A DNA stretch of 64,000 bases from Bacteroidota bacterium (GCA_026391805.1 JAPLDJ010000012.1:135268-199267); one strand, 5' to 3'; counted from the first letter of the stretch, positions 41,704-50,840 are shown. A program made the numbers and translations. The notes: generated by a model not told the origin, from the letters alone.

Positions 41704-43257
41704 ATGATCGTTATTGGAAACAGGAAACTGACAGTCGGCGACTTTTTCAAGGTGCTGTTTGAGGGAGAGAAGGTCGAAATCGATATAGAATCCAGGCAAA
41801 AAGTTGAGGAAGATTTTGAGTTCCTGAAGGAATTTGCGAAAGGAAAAGTAATTTACGGGATCAACACCGGGCTGGGACCGATGGCCCAGTTCAAGATCAA
41901 CAACAACCGCGAGCTGGAACTCCAGTACAACCTGATCCGCAGCCATGCGGCAGGATGCGGCGCACCATTGCCTGAGATCCTTGCCAAGGCCACCATGCTG
42001 GCCCGGCTCAACACCCTTATACAGGCAAAATCAGGGATACACCCCGAAGTGGTGGATCTTCTCATAGAACTGATCAACCGTGATATCAACCCTTATATTC
42101 CGGAGCACGGCGGCGTTGGCGCCAGCGGCGATCTTGTACAACTTGCGCACCTGGCCCTCAACCTGATCGGTGAGGGAGAAGTTTTCTACAAAGGTATATG
42201 CAGGACTACTGCGGAAGTTTTCCAGGAAGAAGGGCTGACGCCCATCAAGATGCACATCCGTGAAGGGCTCGGGCTGATCAACGGAACATCGGCCATGACC
42301 GGGATCGGGATGATCAATGCCATTCATGCCCGGAACCTGCTCGACTGGTCGACACTGGCCTCTTCGATGATCACGGAGGTGGTGGAATCGTACGACGACC
42401 ATTTTTCCGACGGGCTGAACCGTGCCAAGTCGCATCACGGGCAGCGCCAGGTGGCGCGTACCATGAAGTTTATCCTGAAAGACAGCAAGCTGATCCGCCG
42501 CCGTGCCGATCACCTCTATAATAATGACAAAAATGCTGATGTGGAGGTATTCAAGCACAAGGTGCAGGAATATTATTCACTCCGGTGTGTTCCGCAGATC
42601 CTCGGTCCTGTCCTCGACACAATCTTGTATTCGATGCATGTCCTTATGAACGAGGTAAATTCGACGAGCGATAATCCCATCATCGACGGCGAACATCACA
42701 ACGTCTACCATGGGGGAAATTTTCATGGCGATTATGTCTCCCTTGAAATGGACAAGCTGAAAATTGCCATTGTGAAGCTTTCGATGCTGGCAGAACGGCA
42801 GCTGAATTACCTGATGAACCCGAAGCTGAACGAAAAGCTTCCCCCGTTCGTCAACCTCGGCAAGCTCGGGCTCAACCTCGGCATGCAGGGCGTACAGTTC
42901 ACGGCCGTTTCGACGGTTGCCGAGAACCAGACCCTCGCCTTCCCCATGTATATCCACAGCATCACCAACAACAACGACAACCAGGATATTGTCAGCATGG
43001 GTACGAATGCCGCCCTGATCGCAAAAAAGATCATCGATAACACCTACCAGGTTCTGGCCATCGAAATGATCGCCATTCTGCAGGCTATTGATTTCCTTGA
43101 GATCAAGGATCGCTTATCATCCTATGCGATCAGCAAATACAATGACTTACGGCAGATCGTGCCGAAATTCACGGAAGACACGATCAAATACAAGGATATA
43201 CAGAACATTGAACAGTATATCATGGAAAATAAGCCTCGGTTTGAAGTTGAAGAATAA
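41704..43257 (+). CDS. aromatic amino acid ammonia-lyase (HAL/TAL family)
   Basis: The 517-residue protein has the MIO-forming Ala-Ser-Gly in HGGVGASGDLVQLAH (residues 140-142), the catalytic Tyr in VIYGINTGLGP and the NSTSDNP motif. In the substrate-selecting loop it has RSHAAGCG, so Ser-His as in histidine ammonia-lyases. Genes of this kind in flexirubin clusters encode tyrosine ammonia-lyases that make 4-coumarate as the polyene starter. I therefore infer a tyrosine substrate from the cluster, while the loop alone suggests histidine. It heads the cluster; ATG at 41704 is used, with GTG at 41701 as alternative. Confidence 0.85.
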   Translation: MIVIGNRKLTVGDFFKVLFEGEKVEIDIESRQKVEEDFEFLKEFAKGKVIYGINTGLGPMAQFKINNNRELELQYNLIRSHAAGCGAPLPEILAKATMLARLNTLIQAKSGIHPEVVDLLIELINRDINPYIPEHGGVGASGDLVQLAHLALNLIGEGEVFYKGICRTTAEVFQEEGLTPIKMHIREGLGLINGTSAMTGIGMINAIHARNLLDWSTLASSMITEVVESYDDHFSDGLNRAKSHHGQRQVARTMKFILKDSKLIRRRADHLYNNDKNADVEVFKHKVQEYYSLRCVPQILGPVLDTILYSMHVLMNEVNSTSDNPIIDGEHHNVYHGGNFHGDYVSLEMDKLKIAIVKLSMLAERQLNYLMNPKLNEKLPPFVNLGKLGLNLGMQGVQFTAVSTVAENQTLAFPMYIHSITNNNDNQDIVSMGTNAALIAKKIIDNTYQVLAIEMIAILQAIDFLEIKDRLSSYAISKYNDLRQIVPKFTEDTIKYKDIQNIEQYIMENKPRFEVEE

Positions 43258-43288
43258 CCAAGCCCCTAATCAAAATACTGCTCTTCAG

Positions 43289-44017
43289 ATGAAATATGCG
43301 CTTGTTACAGGAGGTTCAAGAGGGATCGGCAGAGCCATCTGCACCCGGCTTGCGGAGATGGGGTATTATGTGCTGATCAATTACAATTCAAGCCCTGCCG
43401 AAGCTGAAAACACACTGAAACTGGTGAAAGAGAAAGGCAGTGACGGGGAACTCCTGCAGTTCGATGTTTCCTCGCAGGAGGAGGTGGAACGGTCCATCAG
43501 TTACTGGCAGATGAAAAATGAAGGAAAGGTCATCCAGGTGCTGGTCAATAACGCCGGAATACGGAAAGATGCACTGGTGATGTGGATGAAGAATGAGGAA
43601 TGGCACGATGTGCTCCGGACAAACCTCGATGGCTTTTTCTACACTACACGCTTCCTCATTAAAGATATGCTGATCTCCAAATTCGGAAGGATCATCAATG
43701 TGGTATCCTTATCGGGATTGAAAGGATTACCCGGACAGGCGAATTATTCCGCCGCAAAAGCCGGTGTGATCGGCTCAACCAAGGCGCTGGCACAGGAAGT
43801 GGCGAAAAAGAACGTCACTGTAAATGCCGTAGCCCCGGGATTTATCAAATCTGACATGACAAAAGACCTGGACGAGGCACAGCTAAAATCAATGATCCCG
43901 ATGAACCGTTTCGGGAAGCCGGAAGAGGTGGCGAGTGTGGTTGCTTTTCTTGCCTCTGAGGAAGCCTCTTACATTACAGGAGCTGTTATTAATGTGAATG
44001 GGGGACTGTATACTTAA
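43289..44017 (+). CDS. 3-oxoacyl-ACP reductase (FabG family)
   Basis: The 242-residue short-chain dehydrogenase has NADP-binding TGGSRGIGRA, VNNAGI, the catalytic Ser-Tyr-Lys of VVSLSG and YSAAKAG, and the C-terminal YITGAVINVNGGLYT. It reduces 3-oxoacyl-ACP to 3-hydroxyacyl-ACP during polyene chain building. The start at 43289 is inside a longer open frame (from 43088) that overlaps the ammonia-lyase gene; the extra 67 residues are not family sequence. It lies 31 bp after the ammonia-lyase stop. Confidence 0.92.
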   Translation: MKYALVTGGSRGIGRAICTRLAEMGYYVLINYNSSPAEAENTLKLVKEKGSDGELLQFDVSSQEEVERSISYWQMKNEGKVIQVLVNNAGIRKDALVMWMKNEEWHDVLRTNLDGFFYTTRFLIKDMLISKFGRIINVVSLSGLKGLPGQANYSAAKAGVIGSTKALAQEVAKKNVTVNAVAPGFIKSDMTKDLDEAQLKSMIPMNRFGKPEEVASVVAFLASEEASYITGAVINVNGGLYT

Positions 44018-44215
44018 TGACAACTGACAACTGACAAATGACAAATGACAAATTCAAGTCGGAAGTCGGCAGTCGTAAAAAATTGTTTTGTGTACTTTGT
44101 GCAAAATATAGTGCTCTTTGTGGTTAAATAATTTATTACACGAAGAACCACGAAGAAGACACGAAGAACCACGAAGAAGAGATAACAAATTACAAATTAC
44201 GAACTACAAATTACA
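44018..44215. repeat. low-complexity ACAAATGACAAATG and ACGAAGAACC tandem repeats
   Basis: Drifting direct repeats: CTGACAACTGACAAATGACA (44026-44050), a tandem CACGAAGAAC repeat (44140-44181) and ACAAATTACGAACTACAAAT (44187-44215). They are like other intergenic repeats of this genome. No gene is present. Confidence 0.65.
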
Positions 44216-44218
44216 AAA

Positions 44219-45442
44219 TTGAATCGTGTAGTTATCACCGGAATGGGCATTTACTCTGTCATCGGGAAGAATCTTGATGAAGTAAAGAACTCGCTTTACA
44301 ATGGCAGGTCGGGGATCATTTTTGACCCGGTACGAAAAGCCATGGGGTTCCGGTCGGCCCTTACCGGGATGGTGGAGCGCCCGGTACTGAAGGGTATTCT
44401 CGACCGCAGGATGCGTGTTGGTCTTCCGGTCCAGGGGGAATATGCCTACATCGCAACAATTGAAGCGTTAAAGAATGCAGGTATCGATGAGCCGTTCCTG
44501 GCAAAAAATGCGGTTGGGATCATCTACGGGAATGACAGTTCCGCTCTTCCCGTGGTGGAATCGGTAGATATTCTCCGTCAGAAGAAAGACAGCCTGATGA
44601 TCGGTTCAGGATACATTTTCCAGTCGATGAACTCGACGGTATCGATGAACCTGTCGGTGATCTTCAAGCTCCGTGGGATCAATTTCACGATCAGCGGCGC
44701 CTGCGCCAGCGGTTCGCACGCGATCGGCATTGGTTACCTGCTGATCCGGCAGGGATTACAGGATGTGATCATCTGCGGTGGCGCCCAGGAGATCAACCCG
44801 GAATCGACCGCCAGTTTTGATGCACTGAATGCTTTCTCGACGCGTGAAGCGGAGCCTCAGAAAGCCTCCCGGCCTTTTGACCGCGACCGCGACGGATTGG
44901 TTCCCAGTGGCGGAGCCGCGACCATCGTGCTCGAAAGCTATGAGTCGGCTGTAAAAAGAGGCGCCGTGATCCTTGGTGAGGTCATGGGTTACGGATTCTC
45001 CTCGAACGGAGAACATATTTCATTGCCGAATGTCGACGGCCCTGTAACTGCCATGCAGATGTCGCTCAAAGAAGCGGGCATGGATGCCGGCGAGATCGAT
45101 TACATCAACGCACATGCGACCTCCACACCTTCCGGCGACGAAAATGAAGCCAGGGCCCTCGATCATATCTTTGGGAAATCACGCCCGCTCATATCAAGCA
45201 CCAAATCTATGACGGGACATGAAATGTGGATGGGCGGAGCCAGCGAAGTCATCTATTCCACCCTGATGATGAACAACAATTTTGTAGCGCCCAACATCAA
45301 CTTTGAAAATCCTGACGATGCTTCCGTACGGCTGAATATTGCCGGAAAGACCATCGACACGGAAATAAACTCCTTCCTCTCCAATTCCTTTGGTTTTGGC
45401 GGTACCAATTCCGCCCTCGTCGTGAGAAAATTTTATGGGTGA
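44219..45442 (+). CDS. beta-ketoacyl-ACP synthase (KAS I/II type)
   Basis: The 407-residue protein has the complete thiolase-fold catalytic set: Cys162 in SGACASGSHA, His in NAHATSTPSGDE, and Lys/His in SSTKSMTGHEMW, followed by SFGFGGTNSALVV. It should condense malonyl-ACP with the growing acyl-ACP. It differs from the other ketosynthases here by FabB-like sequence (MGFRSALTGMVE). Start is TTG at 44219, giving MNRVVITGMGIYS. The ACP gene begins 47 bp downstream. Confidence 0.9.
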   Translation: MNRVVITGMGIYSVIGKNLDEVKNSLYNGRSGIIFDPVRKAMGFRSALTGMVERPVLKGILDRRMRVGLPVQGEYAYIATIEALKNAGIDEPFLAKNAVGIIYGNDSSALPVVESVDILRQKKDSLMIGSGYIFQSMNSTVSMNLSVIFKLRGINFTISGACASGSHAIGIGYLLIRQGLQDVIICGGAQEINPESTASFDALNAFSTREAEPQKASRPFDRDRDGLVPSGGAATIVLESYESAVKRGAVILGEVMGYGFSSNGEHISLPNVDGPVTAMQMSLKEAGMDAGEIDYINAHATSTPSGDENEARALDHIFGKSRPLISSTKSMTGHEMWMGGASEVIYSTLMMNNNFVAPNINFENPDDASVRLNIAGKTIDTEINSFLSNSFGFGGTNSALVVRKFYG

Positions 45443-45457
45443 TTCGCGAAATTATCG

Positions 45458-45465
45458 TACTTTTG
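45458..45465 (+). promoter_or_regulatory. possible internal -7 element (TACTTTTG)
   Basis: TACTTTTG matches TAnnTTTG 24 bp before the ACP start, in the gap between ketosynthase and ACP genes. The -33 position is poor (TTTT four bases too far), so this is a weak call. Confidence 0.3.
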
Positions 45466-45489
45466 CGGCAAATCAATGGCAGCAAATCC

Positions 45490-45738
45490 ATGCAAAACGA
45501 GGAGATCATAAAGAAAATCAACAACTTACTAATTGAGGAAATTGAGATCGACGAAGCCCAGATCAGCCCCGATGCAGATCTGAAACGTGACCTTGGAATC
45601 GACAGCCTTGATTTTGTTGATCTCTTCGTGATCATTGAGAACAACTTCGGCTTTAAGATGAAAGCCGAGGAAATGTCGGACGTTAAAAAACTCCAGGATT
45701 TTTACAATTACGTTATCCTGCGGGTTCAAAGAAATTAA
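45490..45738 (+). CDS. acyl carrier protein
   Basis: This 82-residue acidic helical protein has the phosphopantetheine site GIDSLDFVDL with Ser39 and the downstream helix IENNFGF. The start at 45490 removes 17 residues of leader (from 45439) that overlap the ketosynthase end. It is one of two carrier proteins in the cluster (the other at 54470), presumably the scaffold for aryl polyene or dialkylresorcinol chain assembly. Confidence 0.92.
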   Translation: MQNEEIIKKINNLLIEEIEIDEAQISPDADLKRDLGIDSLDFVDLFVIIENNFGFKMKAEEMSDVKKLQDFYNYVILRVQRN

Positions 45739-45743
45739 CCGGA

Positions 45744-48023
45744 ATGTCATCATGGAAAGGCAAAACACGGGGCGGTGTACTGGGGTATAAGATTTTTGTC
45801 TGGACCTTACAGAATTTTGGTTTATCCTTTGCCTATTTTCTTCTCTATTTCGTTGTAACTTACTTCATCTTCGCTTCACCCAAAGCTTTTGGCTGGATTT
45901 ACCGTTATTTTCGCAGGTCGGTCGGGTTCGGATTTTTCCGTTCACTGGCCGGCGTTTACCGGAATTACCACATTTTTGGCCAGATCCTGGTTGACAAGGG
46001 AGCCATGCTATCCGGCGTGAAGACAAAATTCACGTTTGATTTCGAAGGGGAAGAATACCTGCGCCAGATGGACAAAGGAGGTCTTCTTATCAGCGGTCAC
46101 ATCGGGAACTGGGAGATTGCCGGCCAGCTGCTTAACCGGCTGGAGAAGAAGGTCAATATCATCCTTTTTGATGCCGAGCATGAACAGATAAAAAAATACC
46201 TGAGCGATGTCTATACGAACCGCAGTGTCAATTTTATCGTCATCAAGGAAGATTATTCACACCTGAAGGAGATCCACGAAGCACTTGACCGTGGCGAGAT
46301 CGTTGCCATGCACGGCGACCGTTTCATTGAAGGAAACAAGGTACTGACCATAAATTTTCTTGGAAAGCCTGCCCTGTTCCCGACCGGGCCCGTAAACCTT
46401 GCGGCCCGTTTCGGCGTTCCGGTTTCCTATGTTTTTGCCGTCAAGGAAACGCGAAAACATTATCATTTCTATGCAACGCCACTCAGGCAGGTTGTATTTT
46501 CAACCAACCTGAAAAAAAGGGAGGTCATCCTGAGGGAAGCGGTGGAAGCGTATGTTTCCGCTTTTGAACGGATCGTGAAGAAGTATCCCCTTCAGTGGTT
46601 TAATTATTATGATTTCTGGAACATCCCGGAAACGAAGCATAAGCCGCCTGAAACGAAATCCCCGGTAAATAAAAAGAAGCTGCTGCTCGTTTCCGCCAAC
46701 AAATTTGCGGTCCCCTACCCTGTTTACCCGATCGGGCTTTCCTATCTGCAGTCGTACCTTTCGGAACGAATGCCGCAGTTCGATATCCGGATCTTCGATT
46801 TCAATTTTCACACCCTTGAATCCTTCAGGGAATACCTGCTTGATTATAAACCGGATTATACCGGTATCTCATTAAGGAACATTGATGATGTAGATTCCAT
46901 CAGCAAGACCTGGTTCATCCACGGCTACCGGGAAGTCGTTGAAATGGTAAAGAAAACTGTGAATACCCGTATCATCATTGGCGGATCTGCCTTCTCCATT
47001 TTTCCGGTCGAATTGTTTGAGTTCTTTGAACCGGAGTTCGGTATCCATGGTGAGGGAGAAGAAAGCCTTTATCAGTTGTTACAATGCCTTGAAAACAAAA
47101 CGGATCCCGGTTCGATCCAGGGACTTGTTTACCGCAACAACCAAGGGATACAGGTTAACCCGAGAACCGAATTCATCCGTCAGCTTGATCTCTCATTCGA
47201 TCCGGAACTGCTGGATTTCTACTGGGGGAAAAGCGGGATGCTCAACATTCAGTCCAAACGGGGGTGTCCGCATAAATGCATCTACTGCACCTATCCGCTG
47301 ATTGAAGGGAGGAATGTCAGGACGCTGAACTCCGACAAGATCATCGAAACCCTGTCGGAACTTTATTTCAACAAAGGAATCGATTATGTTTTCTTCACCG
47401 ATTCGGTCTTCAACATCAGCAATCAGTTCAATATTGAGCTCGCGCAGAAAATGATCAAACACAAGCTAAAGATCAAATGGGGTGCATATTTCTCGCCCCA
47501 CGGGCTGGACAGGGAGACCTTATCGCTCTTTGCAGACGCCGGACTGACCCACATTGAATTCGGGACCGAATCGCTTTCGGATACGACGCTGAAAAATTAC
47601 GGCAAGCACTTTACGGTCGATGAAGTTGTTGAGGTTTCTGATCTCTGCAATGATCTCAACATCTACTTTTCGCATTTCCTGATCCTGGGCGGCTATGGCG
47701 AAACGGAGGAGACCATAAACGAAGGCTTTGAAAATTCAAAACGGTTTGCCAACACGGTCTTTTTCCCCTACATCGGGATGAGGATCTACCCGGGGACAAA
47801 GCTTTATGAATATGCCGTTAAAGAGGGTGTTGTTCCGGCCGGTGACAAGCTGCTGAAACCGGCCTATTACCTTGCCCCGGGGATCAATTATGATACGCTG
47901 AAAGAGAGGGCGGAAAAGACCGGGCGGAGGTTTGTCTTCCCGGATGAGGATGTTGTGACCGCCATGAACAAGATGCGGGCAAGACAACGGAAAGGAATGC
48001 TATGGCACCATCTGAAAAAATAA
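45744..48023 (+). CDS. LpxL-type acyltransferase fused to B12-binding/radical SAM domain
   Basis: The 759-residue protein has two halves. Residues 1 to about 300 are a lysophospholipid/LpxL-like acyltransferase with an N-terminal membrane helix, the HX4E motif in SGHIGNWE and MHGDRFIEG. After a linker (PPETKSPVNK), residues from about 310 are a B12-binding domain (LLLVSANKFAVPYPVYPIGL), and from about 500 a radical SAM core with RGCPHKCIYC (Cys508, Cys512, Cys515), ending RQRKGMLWHHLKK. No DxHxxG cobalamin motif is visible, as is common in this class. The acyltransferase suits attachment of the finished acyl chain to a lipid; the radical half could methylate or otherwise modify it. The fusion has no frameshift. 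The stop overlaps the next gene by 22 bp. Confidence 0.87.
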   Translation: MSSWKGKTRGGVLGYKIFVWTLQNFGLSFAYFLLYFVVTYFIFASPKAFGWIYRYFRRSVGFGFFRSLAGVYRNYHIFGQILVDKGAMLSGVKTKFTFDFEGEEYLRQMDKGGLLISGHIGNWEIAGQLLNRLEKKVNIILFDAEHEQIKKYLSDVYTNRSVNFIVIKEDYSHLKEIHEALDRGEIVAMHGDRFIEGNKVLTINFLGKPALFPTGPVNLAARFGVPVSYVFAVKETRKHYHFYATPLRQVVFSTNLKKREVILREAVEAYVSAFERIVKKYPLQWFNYYDFWNIPETKHKPPETKSPVNKKKLLLVSANKFAVPYPVYPIGLSYLQSYLSERMPQFDIRIFDFNFHTLESFREYLLDYKPDYTGISLRNIDDVDSISKTWFIHGYREVVEMVKKTVNTRIIIGGSAFSIFPVELFEFFEPEFGIHGEGEESLYQLLQCLENKTDPGSIQGLVYRNNQGIQVNPRTEFIRQLDLSFDPELLDFYWGKSGMLNIQSKRGCPHKCIYCTYPLIEGRNVRTLNSDKIIETLSELYFNKGIDYVFFTDSVFNISNQFNIELAQKMIKHKLKIKWGAYFSPHGLDRETLSLFADAGLTHIEFGTESLSDTTLKNYGKHFTVDEVVEVSDLCNDLNIYFSHFLILGGYGETEETINEGFENSKRFANTVFFPYIGMRIYPGTKLYEYAVKEGVVPAGDKLLKPAYYLAPGINYDTLKERAEKTGRRFVFPDEDVVTAMNKMRARQRKGMLWHHLKK

Positions 48024-48439
48024 TTGCGAACGAAACGGAGATCCTGGGCTATCTCCCGCAAAAACCACCCATGGTGATGATCGGGAAACTCCTGGAAGCT
48101 GAAGGGAAGAGAACCGTGACTTCGCTGAGGATCACAGAGGACAATATTTTTTGTTCGGACGGGCTTTTCCGTGAACCGGGACTGATCGAGAACATGGCCC
48201 AGACAGCTGCAGCAGGGGTCGGATACCTTGCGCGGAAAGATCAGAAAGAACCCCCGGTTGGTTTTATCGGCGGCCTGCGGAATCTCCGGATCGATGATTT
48301 CCCCGGGATCGGGGATGAAATTGTCACCGAAGTCACTGTGGAACATGAAGTTTTTGATGCTACCGTTGTAAACGGAAAGGTATTCCTGAAAGAGCGCTGC
48401 ATTGCTGAATGCGAATTAAAGATATTCCTCCTCAAATAG
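48002..48439 (+). CDS. 3-hydroxyacyl-ACP dehydratase (hotdog fold)
   Basis: This 145-residue protein has YLPQKPPMVMIGKLLEAEG at its start and the hotdog helix PGLIENMAQTAAAGVGY, matching the ApeP/FabZ-like dehydratases of aryl polyene clusters. It removes water from 3-hydroxyacyl-ACP to give the trans double bonds of the polyene. It overlaps the previous gene by 22 bp, so translation is coupled. The His of classical FabZ (LPHR-type) is replaced in this family by PQKPPM. Confidence 0.85.
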   Translation: MAPSEKIIANETEILGYLPQKPPMVMIGKLLEAEGKRTVTSLRITEDNIFCSDGLFREPGLIENMAQTAAAGVGYLARKDQKEPPVGFIGGLRNLRIDDFPGIGDEIVTEVTVEHEVFDATVVNGKVFLKERCIAECELKIFLLK

Positions 48440-48501
48440 GTTTTTTGTTAAATTCGCAATCTTATATTTAATTAGATACGTGTAATACAAATTCATCTGC
48501 T

Positions 48502-48897
48502 ATGGAAGAAAACCCCAACCCGGTTTATAAAAACAAGGAATATGGCCAGTACAGGGAATTGTTCTATTCCTATGGTCCGGACGGCCAGTTTGAAAAGAGC
48601 GTCGGTTTTCATGGTGAATCCGACAGGGTCACGCTTCAGCAGGCATGGGACCTTTTCAACGACCGCATTGAAGAGGCCCGCCAGAAGGTGATCGCAGGAA
48701 AAGCAAGCCCGATCCTCTATTACATGGAAAAGACACTGGTCACACCGATGGATCTTTCGATGCACGCCGGCATCATGGTATGGAGGGTAAAACGCCACCT
48801 GAAGCCCAACGTTTTCAACCGGCTCAGCGAGAAGACCCTGAAAAAGTATGCCGCGGCCTTCAATGTTACCATTGATCAATTAAAAAATGTCCAATAA
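48502..48897 (+). CDS. conserved small protein of unknown function
   Basis: The 131-residue soluble protein begins MEENPNPVYKNKEYGQYREL and has a helical C-terminal half (WDLFNDRIEEARQKVIAGK, then VWRVKRHLKPNVFNRLSEK and KYAAAFNVTIDQLKNV). The last part could be a small helix-turn-helix, but this is weak. Cluster context suggests a conserved partner of pigment synthesis in Bacteroidota. It has its own short leader with TATATTTA at 48463. Function is unknown. Confidence 0.7.
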   Translation: MEENPNPVYKNKEYGQYRELFYSYGPDGQFEKSVGFHGESDRVTLQQAWDLFNDRIEEARQKVIAGKASPILYYMEKTLVTPMDLSMHAGIMVWRVKRHLKPNVFNRLSEKTLKKYAAAFNVTIDQLKNVQ

Positions 48898-48912
48898 ACC
48901 AAACCCTGACTA

Positions 48913-49932
48913 ATGACAAAAGAAACTATAATGATCGATTATAAGCACCGCCAGGCAGGACATTGCGAAAGCGGCGCGACATCAAACCTCTTTAATTTTT
49001 ATGGCGTAGGCATGTCGGAACCCATGGCGTTCGGGATCGGGAACGGCCTTTATTTCAGCTACCTTCCCTTCCTGAAGCTGCAGTATGCCCCAATGATGTC
49101 GTTCCGCAACCTTCCCAACACCGTTTTTCACCGTTCGATGAAATACCTGGGGGTAGATGCCACTGTGATCAAGAAGTTTTCGGATCAGAAAGAATCGATG
49201 GATGCCCTTGACCGTAACCTTGAAAAGGGAATCCCAACGGGTATGCAGGTTGGGGTGTTCAACCTTACCTTCTTTCCGCCGGAATACAGGATGCATTACA
49301 ATATGCACAATCTTGTCGCCTATGGAAAGGAAGGAAACGATTACTGGGTGAGCGATACGGTGATGGAGTTTCCCCAGAAGATCTCTCATGAAGACCTGCA
49401 GCGGGTGCGCTGGGCGAAAGGAGCCTTTGCTCCGAAAGGAAAAATGTACTGGATCAATACCATTAAACCCGACCTGGATATTAAATCGGCTGTTGAGAAA
49501 GGGATCAAAAAGACGGTTTACGAGATGATCAAGGTTCCTTTTCCCCTGATTGGTGTGAAGGGAATCCACTGGCTGGCAAAGGATCTGAAGAAATGGCCGA
49601 AGAAACACGGGAATGAGACCGCCTCTTTTTACCTGGGTCAGATCATCCGCATGTCGGAGGATTTCGGTACCGGCGGGGCCGGGTTCCGTTACATCTATGG
49701 CGCTTTCCTGAAGGAGACCGGCGAACGGTTCAACAATCCTGAATTGCTGGCTGCTTCTGTCATGATGGGCAACGCTGCCAACAAGTGGAGGGAATTTACC
49801 TACATCGGCGCGCGCAATTGCAAAAACCGTTCAAAACCTGAAGAGGATTACGGAAAGCTCAGCGATATGCTGCATGAGATCGCAGAGCTGGAGAAAGCCG
49901 TGTACATAAAGCTTGATAAAATAAAGGTATAA
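48913..49932 (+). CDS. BtrH N-terminal-domain protein, probable ACP-acyl transferase
   Basis: The 339-residue protein starts with HRQAGHCESGATSNLFNFYG, the N-terminal pattern of the butirosin BtrH family, whose member transfers an acyl group from an ACP to an aminoglycoside via a Cys-His thiol-protease-like fold. Cys18 is the likely nucleophile and His in MHYNMHNLVAYG the partner. In this cluster it could transfer or release the ACP-bound aryl or acyl chain. It lies 15 bp after the small protein gene, directly before the ABC exporter ATPase (0 bp gap). Confidence 0.8.
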   Translation: MTKETIMIDYKHRQAGHCESGATSNLFNFYGVGMSEPMAFGIGNGLYFSYLPFLKLQYAPMMSFRNLPNTVFHRSMKYLGVDATVIKKFSDQKESMDALDRNLEKGIPTGMQVGVFNLTFFPPEYRMHYNMHNLVAYGKEGNDYWVSDTVMEFPQKISHEDLQRVRWAKGAFAPKGKMYWINTIKPDLDIKSAVEKGIKKTVYEMIKVPFPLIGVKGIHWLAKDLKKWPKKHGNETASFYLGQIIRMSEDFGTGGAGFRYIYGAFLKETGERFNNPELLAASVMMGNAANKWREFTYIGARNCKNRSKPEEDYGKLSDMLHEIAELEKAVYIKLDKIKV

Positions 49933-50685
49933 ATGTCAGTCCAACCCATCATTGAGATCAGGAATCTGAGTAAGCGATACAAAGGATCGGATGAACCTGC
50001 GTTAAATGACATCTCGCTGGACATCTATCCAAATGAGATCTTTGGGCTCCTGGGGCCAAACGGGGCAGGAAAGACCACGACCATTTCCATCCTGTGCGGT
50101 CTTTTTAAACCGACGAGCGGCGAGGTTATGATCGACGGGTTCCGCCTGAAAGATCAGCTGGATCAGATCAAACAAGTGATCGGGGTGGTGCCCCAGGACA
50201 TTGCCCTCTACCCTACCCTGACGGCTCTTGAAAACCTTACCTTCTACGGAAACATGTATGGGCTGAAAGGAAAAGCTCTTCATGACCAGATCATGGAGAA
50301 GATGAAGTTTTTCGGACTGGAACGTTTTGCAAAGAAAAAGATTTCCACTTTCTCGGGCGGTATGAAACGGAGGGTGAACCTGATCGCAGGGTTGCTGCAC
50401 AGCCCGAAAATCCTGTTCCTCGACGAGCCCACGGCAGGGATCGATGTCCAGTCGAAGATCGTCATCCTTGAATTCCTTCATGAGATCAACCGGAAAGGCA
50501 CCACGATCATCTACACGTCCCATTATATGGAAGAGGCTGAGAATCTTTGCTCGCGGGTATCCATTCTTGACCGCGGAAGGATCGTTTCAACCGGCAACCC
50601 CAAGGAACTTGTCGCCGAACATCCGGAGTTTAAGAACCTTGAAAACCTGTTCCTGGCGTTGACAGGGAAGGATCTTAGAGACTGA
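49933..50685 (+). CDS. ABC transporter ATP-binding protein (ABC-2 export)
   Basis: This 250-residue ATPase has Walker A GPNGAGKTTT, signature FSGGMKRRVN, Walker B ILFLDEPTAGIDVQS and H-loop TSHYMEE. It resembles DrrA/NodI-type exporters. Its start follows the BtrH-like stop directly, and its permease gene is at 50895, separated by repeat DNA. Together they likely export or flip the lipid product across the inner membrane. Confidence 0.9.
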   Translation: MSVQPIIEIRNLSKRYKGSDEPALNDISLDIYPNEIFGLLGPNGAGKTTTISILCGLFKPTSGEVMIDGFRLKDQLDQIKQVIGVVPQDIALYPTLTALENLTFYGNMYGLKGKALHDQIMEKMKFFGLERFAKKKISTFSGGMKRRVNLIAGLLHSPKILFLDEPTAGIDVQSKIVILEFLHEINRKGTTIIYTSHYMEEAENLCSRVSILDRGRIVSTGNPKELVAEHPEFKNLENLFLALTGKDLRD

Positions 50686-50741
50686 GGTCAGAAGTCAGAG
50701 GTCGGAGGACCGAAAAATGAAGATGGAGAATGGATGATGGA

Positions 50742-50787
50742 GATTGCTTCGCGGAGTTTATCCCGCTTTTGCGGGGCTCGCAATGAC
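50742..50787 (+). repeat. TTGCTTCG...CGCAATG dispersed repeat, copy d
   Basis: GATTGCTTCGCGGAG then TTTATCCCGCTTTTGCGGGG and CTCGCAATGACA; the centre is an imperfect hairpin CCCGC/GCGGG. It splits the ATPase from its permease gene and lies beside GTCAGAGGTCGGAGG-type low-complexity DNA (50684-50735). Confidence 0.7.
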
Positions 50788-50808
50788 AAGGTTGGGTTTA
50801 AGAAAGGG

Positions 50809-50840
50809 GGTTGCTTCGTCGCTTCGCTCCTCGCAATGAC
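50809..50840 (+). repeat. TTGCTTCG...CGCAATG dispersed repeat, copy e
   Basis: GGTTGCTTCGTCGCTTCGCT followed by CCTCGCAATGAC, close to copy a. AATCTGTGTAATCTGTGG repeat units follow at 50853-50880. Confidence 0.7.

Noticed and set aside
44140-44185. CRISPR-like direct repeat
   Set aside because: ACGAAGAACC units are contiguous with no spacers; they are low-complexity tandem repeats.
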